Positions 12,971 through 24,254 of a stretch of DNA of 64,000 bases are shown here, in pieces. Origin of the DNA: Isoetes taiwanensis (Eukaryota > Streptophyta > Lycopodiopsida > Isoetales > Isoetaceae). The translations under genes and the position numbers were made by a program. Numbering within the stretch: position 1 is the first letter of the stretch; each line of letters starts with the position of its first letter. Below the pieces are notes generated by a model that did not search any database, was not told the origin of the DNA, and saw only the letters and a program-made list of their open reading frames with translations. The stretch covers positions 126,001 to 190,000 of the forward strand of contig JAJEKV010000206.1 of assembly GCA_021234155.1 (NCBI GenBank), in the 5' to 3' direction.

Positions 12971-15658
12971 AATAGTCTGAGGATTACTAACTTTCAGATC
13001 TGCAGTATTATAGCTAACATCACTATATTTTTCTATCTTTTAACAAATATACTCTCCAAAGCAGGATAGAAATGCATACTACATCCAAATATCATAAAAA
13101 TACTTATGATCTCAAACCTGGTTAGACCGAGCAGGACTATTTCCTTGTTGATCAGCTTTCACAGTGGTCTTTGTCTTGGTGTTTGTCATGCTTTGTTGTA
13201 TGCTGCATTCAATCTCATTGATATTATTTGTGGCCATCATTGCACTGGACTGAGTAAGGAGAGGATTAGGCTGCTGCACCAAGTTCTGCCCTGTAAATCC
13301 TTTTAAGGTAAAGACTAAGTTCTGTCCTTACCTGGGATGCCCTTACACAAGAAAGTTGTCTCAGCAACCATATCGCAGTCGGGTCACGATCCATCCTTAG
13401 GTATTATGCTGGTATTCTTGCTTGGTATCTACACCATTGCTTTTAGGTCATTATAGATATTCACAAGTGCATACTTCCATTATTCTCAAGTGTTGCCATT
13501 CGATTCTTGATCATGCATATATGGTTATCCAACCTTCTCATTTTTCAAAAACCATGGCATGTATTACACTGAAACCTCATACAATGTTTAAAAAAAAAAA
13601 AGGAAAACATTGATGCATAACAAACAAACTTTTTGCATATGAAAAATTAAAGATCTTTTGGATATTCAAGCTATGTTTGATATTCATGTAATATTCATAT
13701 GCAACTTAATTATAATGTTTGTGACATTTTTAAAAGCATCTAAACTTGTTAATTGTAGTGCTATTATTTGTCGTTATTGATATTACTCTCGATAGATCAT
13801 CAAATATCGATGAATTTGGATATATGGAGCACTCATTAATTATTATTTTTTAAATGGTCGGTTCTCAAGAATAAGACCTTATAGATAATAAATCATAACT
13901 GGTTATAAAATAAAAAGTTAAAAATTTAACAACTGTAATTTATCTAAATGATATGATAAATAACATATCCTATACAATAAGTTAAAAAACAAAGATGGCG
14001 ACATTAAAACTTTGAAAATGCTTTACAACAAAAAGAATAAAATTTATACATAACACTTTTATGATGCATATTTGATATAAAATTATAAGTTTTAAATGCC
14101 AAAATAAGCTTCCAAAATATTATAATAGAGACTCAGCTTGTTATTATGGGATAATAACAAGTTTATTACTCAACAACCACCGTGAAAGAGATATGATAGA
14201 TACCAATTCAACTATTCCCTTTTTTTTAAGCTGATAAATGCAAAATTATAAATTTACATTCCATGAGCAAAAACTTGCATATTAGATAGAAAAGTTTGTT
14301 AAAGATAATGTGACAATGTTATAATTACATAAACAAATATCTCAATGGCAAAATGGCTACAACACAAACCAAAAAATAAAAATCATTTAATATTCTAATA
14401 TAAAGTTTGCTCCCAAGAGCAAATCACAAATACCTATCTGGGTTCTCTGCAATAGATGGAGCTTGTGCCGCTTCCCTGCTCCCGCGATGGCGATGCAAGG
14501 TGCCATAGCCAAGACAAATCAACAAGCATGGCACCGCCAAATTTTATTTTTTCACTTTTTTTTCTATATTTTGAAAGCCTTATTTTTTCCTCAGAAATGT
14601 ATGTGTCAATTTAGGAGGAAGCATCAATTAAGAATATTCCAAAAGCATATTTGTAGGAGAATCATATATGTCAGATAGGTGTAACATTAAAGTGACTATA
14701 ATGGTTGTGTTCCAATATTCTCCAACATAGGTGGATAACGATTGCTGGTGATGTGGAGAGTGTCCTCATGGGCACGCAACCTGGGAGCAAGTGATGTAAC
14801 AAGAGTTATACATACAACACAAGGCGTGGTGCGCTCCCCCATCATCTGATTCTTCTATTTCCTTGTATGTTGGTGGATCCAATGGGAGACAAGCCATAGT
14901 TGTCTGTTGCAGATCCCTGGCACACTATAGTACCAGCCCTTGCCAGCTTACAATTTCTCAATCCACACAAGTTTACATTTGATGCAATCAAGAAAAAGAA
15001 TGTGACCCACAATAATAGTTATATATGCTTAGATAATGGTGCTCTTATTTATGGTTATCATTCTTGTTTGTCACGTTTCCTTTTGTGGACACAAATCTTT
15101 GGCCAGCACCCTCTAAATCTCAAAAAAAGTAGAAGAACTTGCATGAACTGCAAAATGGATTGTAGTTTCTTTATTATTTGCAAACCAAGGCAAGTGTTTT
15201 CACATGTTTGCTGGGGCTTCCTTCAAGAATTCACATCTCCTCAAGGCGGCCATACTAAATATCATAAAATTTGGGTGAACAACTTTCTGCTCCACTATCG
15301 AATCACGTGGTGCCACATGGCATTTATTCTTTTCTCGGCTAAGGGCCCTTTGACTGACCCAAAAAATGGCCCACTGGGTCATTCCCCTATACGAAACTAG
15401 ATCTAGAACACCCGCTTCATTATAGCTCTCATAAGGCCATAATAGTGAAGGGTGATGCCCTAACTGACGTGTGCATACATCTAATAAAAAATCAAAAAGA
15501 TACTAGGCTGTAAACCCCACATTTCAATCTCTAAATGTATCTGAATTGTTCTAGAGCATACATTATGATCTCACGGTCTAAAATGGAAGTTGTGACAAGA
15601 TCTATCATCTTATCTTCCCTTTAGTGTTACACATAACACCAATTTCTCAATAGGATGA
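12971..15658. other. AT-rich intergenic region
   Basis: No recognisable gene on either strand. The densest AT part is 13620-14440. An open frame of 166 codons at 14900-15400 (+) has no recognisable motif and lacks an ATG at its 5' end, so I do not call it a gene. A-runs occur near 13588. Confidence 0.55.
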
Positions 15659-16205
15659 TAGAATAGAATAGAATAGAATATGATTTTATCGTCCACGGAG
15701 ACCAACTGGCCTATGGGACCCAAGTACAATGAGAGAGCAAAGCAGCAGCGATTATTACCGGGATTAAAACCCACCAAGGGTTTTGGGGAAAAACCTTAGT
15801 AGCAATAAGGATGCCGACATCGCACGCTTATATAATCACAAATACAAATTGAGGTTAATGCCGGATGGGGGCATAACCGGTCCACAGATCCATTACCTCC
15901 CTGAGGTACGATCCCAACAAGCCTACGAGGCCGCGGCTCAAGTAGCTCATGCAAGGCCCGATGGGGCACAACTAATCGAAAGCATACCGAGCCCGGATAT
16001 CCGGGTATCACGGACAGCCCTGGACGGGCGTGACTTTCATCCTCAATGGCTCGCTGTTGATCGGCAGCGGACTCTGCCCTCACGCGGCCCCAATCCATCT
16101 CTCCGTCTCAATGCGGAGGTGGTGTGCACTGTGCGAATGGAAGAATCACCCTCGCTTTTTTCATGGGTAGATGGGTGCGCAGGTAGTGGTGTGGGCCCCT
16201 CGTGA
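15659..16205 (-). mobile_element. 3' fragment of a LINE with (GAATA)n tail
   Basis: The left edge carries four GAATA units (15661-15680) followed by the same 3'-end segment, in reverse complement, as the LINE at 4541 (TCGTCCACGGAGACCAACTG here, and further shared bases on either side). The rest, to about 16205, is GC-richer than its surroundings and lies in the same orientation. It lacks any endonuclease or reverse transcriptase motif, so only the 3' end is present. It lies about 0.6 kb beyond the 3' end of the lipase gene. Confidence 0.65.
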
Positions 16206-16290
16206 GCATGGGATTAACCTGCTGTCGATAATTTGCCACCTTGACATGTGACAGGGCCTCTGCATCCCAAAGATGGAGGTGGCAAACGAC

Positions 16291-16350
16291 CTTATACTAG
16301 AAACATATAAGCTATTTGCACTTATACTAGAAACATATAAGCTATTTGCA
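16291..16350. repeat. Tandem repeat, 30 bp x 2
   Basis: Two exact adjacent copies of a 30-bp unit that begins CTTATACTAGAAACATA. They lie between the LINE fragment and the lipase stop codon. Confidence 0.95.
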
Positions 16351-16800
16351 CTTAATTACAAATCTGTGATACGAAGCCTTCGAGCATCTTTTTTAGTTGT
16401 TGGTAAGCAAATCTTGCCATGGTTCATATCATTTTAATTTGTCGAAGTCAAGCTATAGGATACTTGGGAAAGAAAAAAAGGAGCTTTAGATGGAATGTAG
16501 AGAAAATAGATAAAATTCTAGCTATTGCAGTTCCTAATCTGTAATTTGAAGCCTTGAAACATTGCTGAGGGGCTGATACAAGAAGCTCTATGTACTTGAA
16601 GATTCACGTGTTTGCACCAACTTGCCAATTTTTCTATTGGCTGTTATGCATTTGTACAAAGAATCATGATGGTAAGAATCATTTACATGCATCTGTCAAT
16701 ATTGACAAATGCCACTCTGGTTTCAACAAGTTCCTAAGAGGTAACTTGCAGAAACTTCACACAGTAATAATACATTATAGCTGCTGTATATGCATGTTTG

Positions 16801-19236
16801 TCAATCATAACTTCCCAGGCCTTCATATCTATGTTTTGAAAATGAGCCGTAAATGAATTTTATCCACGCTCTATACTGTAACCCTTTATCCTCCTTAGCA
16901 TGCAATTTGTTTCCAGATAAACTATGTGACATTTTTTTGTCATCTAAAGGGGGAGATATTTCGCCTGCAGATTCATAGTTCAGCCTATCAGAATCAAAGG
17001 TACCATATGACGGTGAAGCTCGCGGTATGTCCAGACTGGCGGCCCTCTGAAGTGCAACCTTAATCTCTTCGTGATGCGACTGTTGTCTTGTCATTTTTTG
17101 TTCTGTAGGCTCTCTCATATTTTCATGTTCATCCATCATCACCTAGAAAGTAAAAGCGTCAGTACCCTATGAAAAGGTAATTATTTGTTGTATGAGTTTA
17201 GTGCCATTATTTCTACTGACAACAATGTGACTGCTTTAACACTGAACACTTAAGAGATCAGAACAGATAATTTATAAAAAATGCAACAATCACTTTATAT
17301 CTGGATAATTTGAACATAGAATCAAATTTCCCATAGCATGAGAGGAAAGCATATAAATGATCTACGCTGCAACACATCCCAATAGATTGCATACTTTCTC
17401 ACCCTATAGAAACGTTAAAGCATCACTTGTCTAAAGAAGAATTCATAAATTTCATTCACTTCTAATACCTGCAAAGCTTTTGTGGCTTCCCTTTCAATCC
17501 ATATAATGGCGTGGTCAGACGTTGCAGTGCAAGACAGGATAATATGGTCAAATCTACCATCCACAGGAACTGCTGTCCTTACTTCAGGATCACAACGTCT
17601 GCAACAAAAGAACAACATCATATCAATATCCACACCCATGCGTTCATCATTTTTTTCTGTTTCGGGGCTCCTACTATGCAATTCGTATACTTAGTGACAG
17701 ACACATTCAGATTGACTGTCTTAGAAATTTGAAGGACACGCCTCAGAAATTACGTACAAGTGCACCCATCTAACAAGGGAATAAGAGATGGTTGGTGCCA
17801 AGTTGTCTTATGGAAAGAAGACAACCTTGCTTTTTTAGACTTAAGTGCAAATTTCAGACTCTTGTCACTAAGTCATATTCGTGTTAAAGCATCAATAACT
17901 TCAAATTCAAGAATTCTCATGTAACGAATGACTAACCTGCAAAACTTCCGCTCCACTATATGGTACACGCGTCCTGGTACATATAGCCTCCGGGGGTCTT
18001 TGAGTATCTTCTTCTGTGAAGCAAACGTGTCTCTTACGCAATTGAAGCATAGCAGGCACGGTAAGCTGGCAGGAGAACATGAAAGGCAAGGTCAGAAACA
18101 AAGTTAAGGGAACAAAGAAAAAGATACACTTATAGCGAGTAGAGAAATCAACAGAATCATTTGCTGTGGTCTTATTTGTTTGTCAGATAAAGGATCATCT
18201 TTCAGGCCCATTTACTTGCTAAAACTTGAGCAGGTACGGCTTCGTTGACATTCTGAGTACCACTTGTGGAGCTCAGTCATGAGGGCAAGACTACTTGATG
18301 CTGCTTTGAACTTAAAGTGCATTGCAGGAAAAAAAATCATGGCTGTAACATGTTATTTAGTTATCAAAAAATGATACTTACCAGAAAATTGACTTGAAAA
18401 TGTCCTCCAAAGGAGTAGCAGTTCGAGGCAAGAAATCATCCTGTCAATTCCCAGCACAGTTTTGTCACTCTCTTGTTTTGAAGGAGCCTACAATACCCTA
18501 TAAGAAGAAAAAAGCCAGTTGAATCAAGAACCTGGAGAATGATGGAGTTCAAAATATCTGCATATTCAATTGCCAAATTGAGAGACATGCATCGGGCAGG
18601 AGCAATTCCGTAACACCTTAGCTTTTCTCTGGGTATATTAGCGACCAAATGTCTATGTTTTACTAGTAAAACCGTAAACAAAAACGCCACACCAGACCCC
18701 AAGGAATGGCCTGCTATAGTTAAGGTATACTTGGGATGTTCAGTAATCAACCCTTCTAACAATCTGGCCTCTTTCTGTAGCAAACATGTAGCAGCTTTTA
18801 ACAGGCCATGATGTACATAACCCCCTTCAAACATCTGTTTCCCAAGCCTATTATCCAACAACATGGCGTAGTCACTACTTTTCTCCATACTGAGTCCTCT
18901 GATGGCTAATATAATGTCTTCATTGTCATGATCAATATACACAAGGTAAGGAGGAACTTTTCCTTTGGTATCCATGTAGGTCGCTTTTTTGATGACCCAA
19001 TCGAGATTCAGGCCATAGCCACCAGGAGGAGGCCATTCAGGATCGGCCAAATTCTCCTCATAAACAGCCATGATCAAGCGACAAATATTTGGAACAGGGC
19101 GAAAATCCTCCAAGTCTGCAGGGGGCCAAGAACTGCTATCATGTTCCCCTGCTCTGAGGCACCGCTTCCAAGCCCAATGACAACAACCAACAACATAAAA
19201 ACATTCAAGCACAGGCAAGCCGACGATACCTCCCAT
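16801..19236 (-). CDS. Class 3 lipase (sn-1 diacylglycerol-lipase-like alpha/beta hydrolase)
   Basis: Five exons on the minus strand: 18532-19236, 18382-18440, 17937-18065, 17469-17598 and 16801-17142. They join with consistent phases to 454 codons. The protein starts MGGIVGLPVLECFYV, the N-terminus typical of plant mono/diacylglycerol lipases of this family, and the ATG at 19236 is the first in frame. The nucleophile elbow GHSLG lies at residues 176-180 (Ser178). IAPARCMSLN, DDFLPRTATPLEDIFKS, KKILKDPRRLYVPGRVYHI and VRTAVPVDGRFDHIILSC follow in family order, and the downstream Asp and His candidates for the triad are present. A hydrophobic stretch follows the elbow (residues 183-192). Its likely role is hydrolysis of an acyl ester of acylglycerols at a membrane; the substrate is inferred from family only. 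The last exon ends at a stop in 16801-16803, giving a protein shorter than the roughly 640-650 residues I remember for Arabidopsis members, so a C-terminal part may be lost or further exons missed. Confidence 0.9.
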
Positions 19237-19938
19237 AGCTACTCCGGTGAAATCGGCCGCGCCCAAAATGGGCAATTGATCAAGCACCAAGCAAAAGCAC
19301 AGCAAACCCCCCTCATTCAGAGGGGGCGGAGAGCTTAGCTACCAGTGCGTTTTGCTAGGTTGACTAGCTCATTGGAAGAAATATGTACATTTTAGACCAC
19401 GTGGTGGGACACTCACCCTCCATTTAGGTTTTTTTTACTTCTGAACGGAGACTGCCCTGTTCGCCGCTGCAGCACATGGTCCAGCTGATTGCCGCCATGT
19501 CTGGATTGCCATGGTGTGCGAAGGAAAACACTGTTTGTTCTTCCAGCTTCTTCCATTTCTGTCCTGTTCGACTGGCACGTTTAATGAGACGAAGGGATAT
19601 ATTATATATATCCCACAGGCTCTTAGGTGGAAAATGGTTTTCAAGTGCGATTTGTCTGTGTCATAGATTTTTGCACAGTTGGTGTACCTCTTCTATTATC
19701 AAACGAAAAGTCCCAAAAAGTTAGGCCAGTCGAGGATCTTTTGTCTAAATTTTATCAATCGGTATAAATATCGGACATTGTTATAGGGGAAGTTTACCCT
19801 TAAAATATCAGAATGGGAGAAAGGTGAATTGAATCTAGAATTCTTGCTCCTGATATTGATTCCCTAATATTGGCGCATTAGACGTGGCAACACAAGAATG
19901 CACCACTGGAAAAAATCTTGACCCAATGATATTGTTAT

Positions 19939-20040
19939 GTATGGGGGAAGGGTACTTGGGACCCCTTTCCGGGTGGACGGTGGGGTCCCGCGACCGGCGC
20001 CGTCCACCCGGAAAGGGGGACCAAGTACCCTTCCCCCACA
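19939..20040. repeat. Strong GC-rich hairpin (about 40-bp arms)
   Basis: The left arm 19941-19980 (GGGGGAAGGGTACTTGGGAC and onward) is almost perfectly complementary to 20001-20039, with about 20 bases between. The arms are GC-rich in otherwise AT-rich DNA. ATATTGT-like sequence on both flanks suggests the symmetry extends a little further, imperfectly. It could be a small foldback element or the folded precursor of a small RNA; nothing in the sequence decides. It ends 50 bp before the ATG of the small reading frame at 20090. Confidence 0.85.
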
Positions 20041-20089
20041 ATATAGAAACAGGGGAGATTTTTTCCCCCCCTTTCCTTTGTCGCCAGCG

Positions 20090-20239
20090 ATGGCTTCAGC
20101 GAGGCGCAGGCAGTTTCAGCAAGGTTTTCTTGATGGCTTCAACGAGCATGAAGGCGCTGGCAGGTCTGTCAGAGATTTTCTTGAAGGCGTTGGCAGTTTT
20201 GGTGATTTTTCATTGATGCCGTTCGACGAGTTTTCTTGA
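20090..20239 (+). CDS. Possible small protein, 49 residues (low confidence)
   Basis: An ATG in the context CAGCGATGG opens a 49-residue frame (MASARRRQFQQGFLDGF..., ending SLMPFDEFS). Base use is GC-richer than the surroundings, and the peptide contains repeated G-F-L-D/E-G wording. A donor-like TAG|GTAAAT near 20318 and a good acceptor (TTCTTGCAG) at 20405 suggest this could be the first exon of a transcript continuing into the frame at 20406. The stop at 20239 lies before that donor, so a splice join would not extend this frame. No family recognised. Confidence 0.25.
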   Translation: MASARRRQFQQGFLDGFNEHEGAGRSVRDFLEGVGSFGDFSLMPFDEFS

Positions 20240-20405
20240 TGGCTGCAGTCGAGTTCTTCTTGATGGTTTTGTTTTGCTTTAGATTTTTTCTTGCATGCAA
20301 ATGGCGAGTCTTCTGTAGGTAAATTTCTTGTCTTCTCTGTAAGTTATTATGTATTTTTTCGTGCATGCAGACTTTTTATGTTTTGATCTTGTTATTTTCT
20401 TGCAG

Positions 20406-20648
20406 ATGATTGTGCTTACGGCCACTGTCTTTGTTTTAACAGCGAAGAAGGGGTGCGATCAGAAGACACTATGTGAGGCTTTGTGGGCTTTCATCTACAG
20501 CGATCATAATAACCATTTCTTTGCATCGAGAATCGGCGACGCCATCGCCATGACCTTGATCTTGAGCTTGAGCGTCGGATTGAGCTGGGGCTTGAGCTTC
20601 CGTCTCCATAACTCCGTTTTTCCTAATTCTGGTTTGTTTAGGTTGTGA
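20406..20648 (+). CDS. Possible small protein or exon, 80 residues (low confidence)
   Basis: The frame opens with ATG directly after an acceptor-like TTCTTGCAG and runs 80 codons (MIVLTATVFVLTAKKGCDQK... ending NSGLFRL). A hydrophobic stretch near residues 48-62 (AMTLILSLSVGLSWG) could be a membrane segment. GC content is higher than in the flanks. No family recognised. It may be part of a transcript starting near 20090, or a chance frame. Confidence 0.25.
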   Translation: MIVLTATVFVLTAKKGCDQKTLCEALWAFIYSDHNNHFFASRIGDAIAMTLILSLSVGLSWGLSFRLHNSVFPNSGLFRL

Positions 20649-21819
20649 AGGGAGGCATATATAGTGAAGTTTTATGGCGGCTGCGTTGTTTTGGTGGCCG
20701 TTAAACTCATCCTAATCCATTGCTTTTGGACTTCATACCCAAGTCATGCCGGATTAGAGCAGAAGATGCAAAAACAGAGGTATCAGAGCTAGATTGTCCA
20801 GTTTCGGCTTGAATTAGTAGAAATTTCGTTACGTTTTGATAAAAAAATGGGGATTTCTATGTAGTACTTTTGAGCCTCGAATTTAACAAAGTAATGAACA
20901 ATTACAAGTGCAAAAAAAAAAAACATGCTGAGAAAAAGAACAGGTGACCGGTTGAAGCTGTCACTCGGAATCAGGATACCCAATTTCCATTCCGTGTTAT
21001 TGGCAATGCCACGTGTCCTTATATAAATGCACCCCAGACAAAAAAATCGACCCTGTTTCTATATTGTATTTCATTTTGTGATCGACTTTAACATAAAAAA
21101 ACCCAAATATACCATATACCATGGATACAACCTTAAAAAATCTTTAACATAACAAAGACCCGAATATGCCATGGATATAACTGTAGTTTCAACATGATGA
21201 CGTCCAATATGGCACTCGCAAAGTTTATGCTATTCTTTGATGTATATGCCATCACACAACATCGATTGAGAGATATAATGTATTCAACTTATTGGAGAAC
21301 AATCTTAGTTCTTTTAAAGCAAGAACATGAGCTTCAGAAGACCAAACACAATTATTTAAGAGATAGGACACAATTATTCCATAATAATTCTGGTTTTTTG
21401 TGGACCTTCGTTTGTGGCACTTCATCTCAAATGCTTGCTTCCAATGCTTACTTCCCATTTCAGTATCATATTGTCGTGTAGTCAACATGTAAAAGAGCTG
21501 TATTACCTCATAAAGCATTATCAACACATATATAATCGAGGTTCTTATTTTTCTTTTTTTTTGTTCTCTCCTTGATTTTTTCTCCGCCGCAATCTAAATT
21601 ACTGTTGAAAAGGCACGTTTTCAGCGAGATGATCTCCACCGTATACGATGCCACCGCCATAGATCATCCTTTTCCCTCACTGCCAAGGTTCAGACTTGCT
21701 TTTCGACTTCATTTCTTTCCTTTGCAAGATTAATCCCAAAGAATAGAGTATTTCCATTTGCGAAAATTTAGAAGCGGCTACAGAGTATATTTTCCAGCTA
21801 AATCCTCAATCTCAGAAAG

Positions 21820-22429
21820 AGATTGCTTACCTCTGGGCAGAGGAGAAAAATCGCAATAGCCATAGCCACCGGAATGATGGGATCCCTTAAGCCCACAATT
21901 ACTCACAGCGACATAAAACCCAGCAATGTGCTCTTAGATGCAGATTTGAATGCCAAGGTTGCAGATTTTGGGATTGCAAGGGTTACGCCGGAAGGAATTT
22001 CTCATCTGACAACGAGAATTGCAGGAACCCCAATTTATATGGCACCGGAGTATGCATTGTATGGGCATTTGAGCGACAAAATTGATGTGTACAGCTATGG
22101 GATTATGCTTCTGGAGCTGTTATCCGGCAGAAAAGCCATGGATACAAGTCGGGCTGATCCGAAGGCAGATTGGACTTGGAGCTTGGTGAAGGAAATTCTC
22201 ACTGTGTTGTGGATGAGCGGATCCGGCAGACAGGGTTGAAAAGCGTGATAGAAACATTGGAATTCTGTGCGCCCATACTCGGGTCTGTTACCGGCACTCC
22301 ATAGCCAATGTTTTGCGAATGCTTGAAGGAGATATGGCGGTTCCGGAACTCCCAATTCGGCCTCGCCCTTCGCCAAATCCTGCCTCCATACCCAGAGCTG
22401 GCTCGGCGGAATTGCCACGTAGCCGCTGA
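21820..22429 (+). pseudogene. Receptor-like kinase remnant (C-terminal half of kinase domain)
   Basis: The frame at 21823 shows a kinase C-lobe: HSDIKPSNVLLD (catalytic loop, with Ser in place of the Arg of HRD), KVADFGIARV (DFG), GTPIYMAPEYALYGHLSDK and DVYSYGIMLLELLSGRKAMD. After about 22190 the frame breaks. Reading in two other frames recovers VVDERIRQTGLKSVIE (22206-22253), then IGILCAHTRVCYRH and VLRMLEGDMAVPELPIRPRP, ending at a TGA at 22427-22429. The wording is closest to plant RKF3/At1g11050-type receptor kinases as I remember them. The extracellular region, membrane segment and N-lobe are missing, and the part between GMMG and TITH is shortened. At least two frame shifts and the altered HRD mean it cannot be an active kinase. 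Confidence 0.85.
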
Positions 22430-22928
22430 CGTGGCAGAGACATCCGTTCTTTCATTTAAAGTTGTTAGAGGTTCTTTGCCATACAAGGATCTGCCAAGGT
22501 TTCTATTGGCGGATCCATTGGAGGAGGTATAACTCTGCTTATGCATTTGCAAGATCTTGAAGGCTGAGATGGAATTTATTCTTTCTGCTCAATGATTATG
22601 ATTCCTGATGGTATGAAACCATCTATGATACATCTATTGGATATAGAATGCTGATGCTTGGATTTCATGATTCATAGGCTGTTATGCCTGAGAACAACAA
22701 TGTGTATATTGTCAACAATGTAAGTTATGTTTTAGGGTTTGGAGCATGCACAGTTTCAGTGGCTATGGCAATGGTATCCAATTTCTTGGTTTGAGATCTT
22801 ATCGCTACCAAACCCATGAGATGAATTTGCAAAAATTATAAAATGATGATGGAGGATGGCCTGGGAAGCAGCAGCAGTAGCTACGGCGCCATGGAACTGA
22901 TGATGTTGCTGCTGACTAGCTGCTAGCT

Positions 22929-22976
22929 AGGAGCCGTATCACAGAGCTAGCCAGGAGCCGTATCACAGAGCTAGCC
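22929..22976. repeat. Tandem repeat, 24 bp x 2
   Basis: Two exact copies of a 24-bp unit beginning AGGAGCCGTATCACAGAG, next to a CTAGCTAGCTAG-type run. Confidence 0.9.
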
Positions 22977-23000
22977 AGGACAAAACCCTCAAATTGTATG

Positions 23001-23180
23001 ATGGTATGTGCCATTTTCTTTTCCAAGGTGAATGTCGAGATAACAGAACTATTATCACTTCTCAAATCAAGCTCTGGTTAGATGGTTAGATGGTATGTGC
23101 CATTTTCTTTTCCAAGGTGAATGTGAAGAGAACAGAACTATTATCACTTCTCAAATCAAGCTCTGGTTAGATGGTTAGAT
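23001..23180. repeat. Tandem repeat, 89 bp x 2
   Basis: Two adjacent copies of an 89-bp unit beginning ATGGTATGTGCCATTTTC, differing at only a few bases. No coding signal. Confidence 0.95.
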
Positions 23181-23814
23181 CAGTTTTTTCTTATAAGAAT
23201 TCCTTATAGCAGTGGAACTTATAGCACCTATTTTGTTGTTACTTGGCAATTTGATCAAGATCAACATTGGCCATCTGACTTGATCTTGCTGAATTGATTG
23301 TCAATTTAGAAAAATCATGTATTTAACATGAAAAAAGTTGAAATTGTGTTTATAACTTTTTACCAACAGACTCTTTGTGCCCTGTTTTTATATATAGACC
23401 TTTTTGAAAAGAATGGCCCAAAGGCACTAGGTTACTCTTGCACAAGTTAAGAAGTTATGCCATGGAAAAATATGATCAAGGTTGGTACATAAGACAATAG
23501 TAGGTGCTGCTTAAAAGCAGGAAATGCATTTCTAGAATGATGGCAAAGCATAATTTGTGCTTGGTTCCTATTGTGAATGTTTTGCATTTCTATGCTATTG
23601 GTGTTCAATTATCTATCGTGGTATTATGTCACACTTAATATTAGGACTTCGAATGTAATGGCTTGTTTTTAGCTCTACTACCATTGTTACATGCATTTAT
23701 AGATTTCTTAGTGCCCTTCCATCCATCATTAGAGTATTTAGTAATGGCTATATCTACACCCCTACACCATCCTTAAGGCCTCGAAGGGGCCAAAAAAATT
23801 TTTAGTTAACACAA

Positions 23815-24254
23815 ACCATTAACACACAACTAACATTATTAACATAAACCTTTACATTTGACACATTTAAATTAAAATCCCCCTTAAACCCCCTTTGGTT
23901 TGGGTGCATATTCACACGGGGGGTTACGTAGGGCAACGAGAGCTGTCGGATGGGCATATTTGCCCTTTATTCCAAGATCTGGACCGTACATAGCGATCCT
24001 CGTTTGTGGGGTATGCATGTACAAGTTTTTGTATACTGTATATTAAGGTTTGCAAAATACTATAAGGTTTGAGACAATGTACTTAATGGTGTTAATTTTG
24101 TACATGTATTGTAATTTTTTTGAGGCTCTCGCTGCCCTACGTAACCCCCCGTGTGAATATGCACCCAAACCAAAGGGGGTTTAAGGGGGATTTTAATTTA
24201 AATGTGTCAAATGTAATGGTTTATGTTAATAATGTTAGTTGTGTGTTAATGTTT
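23815..24254. mobile_element. Foldback element with about 130-bp inverted arms
   Basis: The left arm (about 23815-23943) and right arm (about 24124-24254) are near-identical inverted repeats. Shared landmarks are CATTAACACACAACTAACAT at the outer end, CCCCCTTTGGTTTGGGTGCA in the middle and TTACGTAGGGCA near the inner end. About 180 bp separate the arms, and that spacer contains no open frame. The structure fits a non-autonomous foldback element or MITE. I cannot see an obvious target-site duplication. Confidence 0.8.

Noticed and set aside
14900-15400. 166-codon frame on the plus strand
   Set aside because: No ATG at its start, no recognisable motif, no splice or promoter support, AT-rich surroundings.
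15783-16205. 140-codon plus-strand frame
   Set aside because: It overlaps the 3' LINE fragment and is a frame in its GC-rich, minus-oriented sequence.
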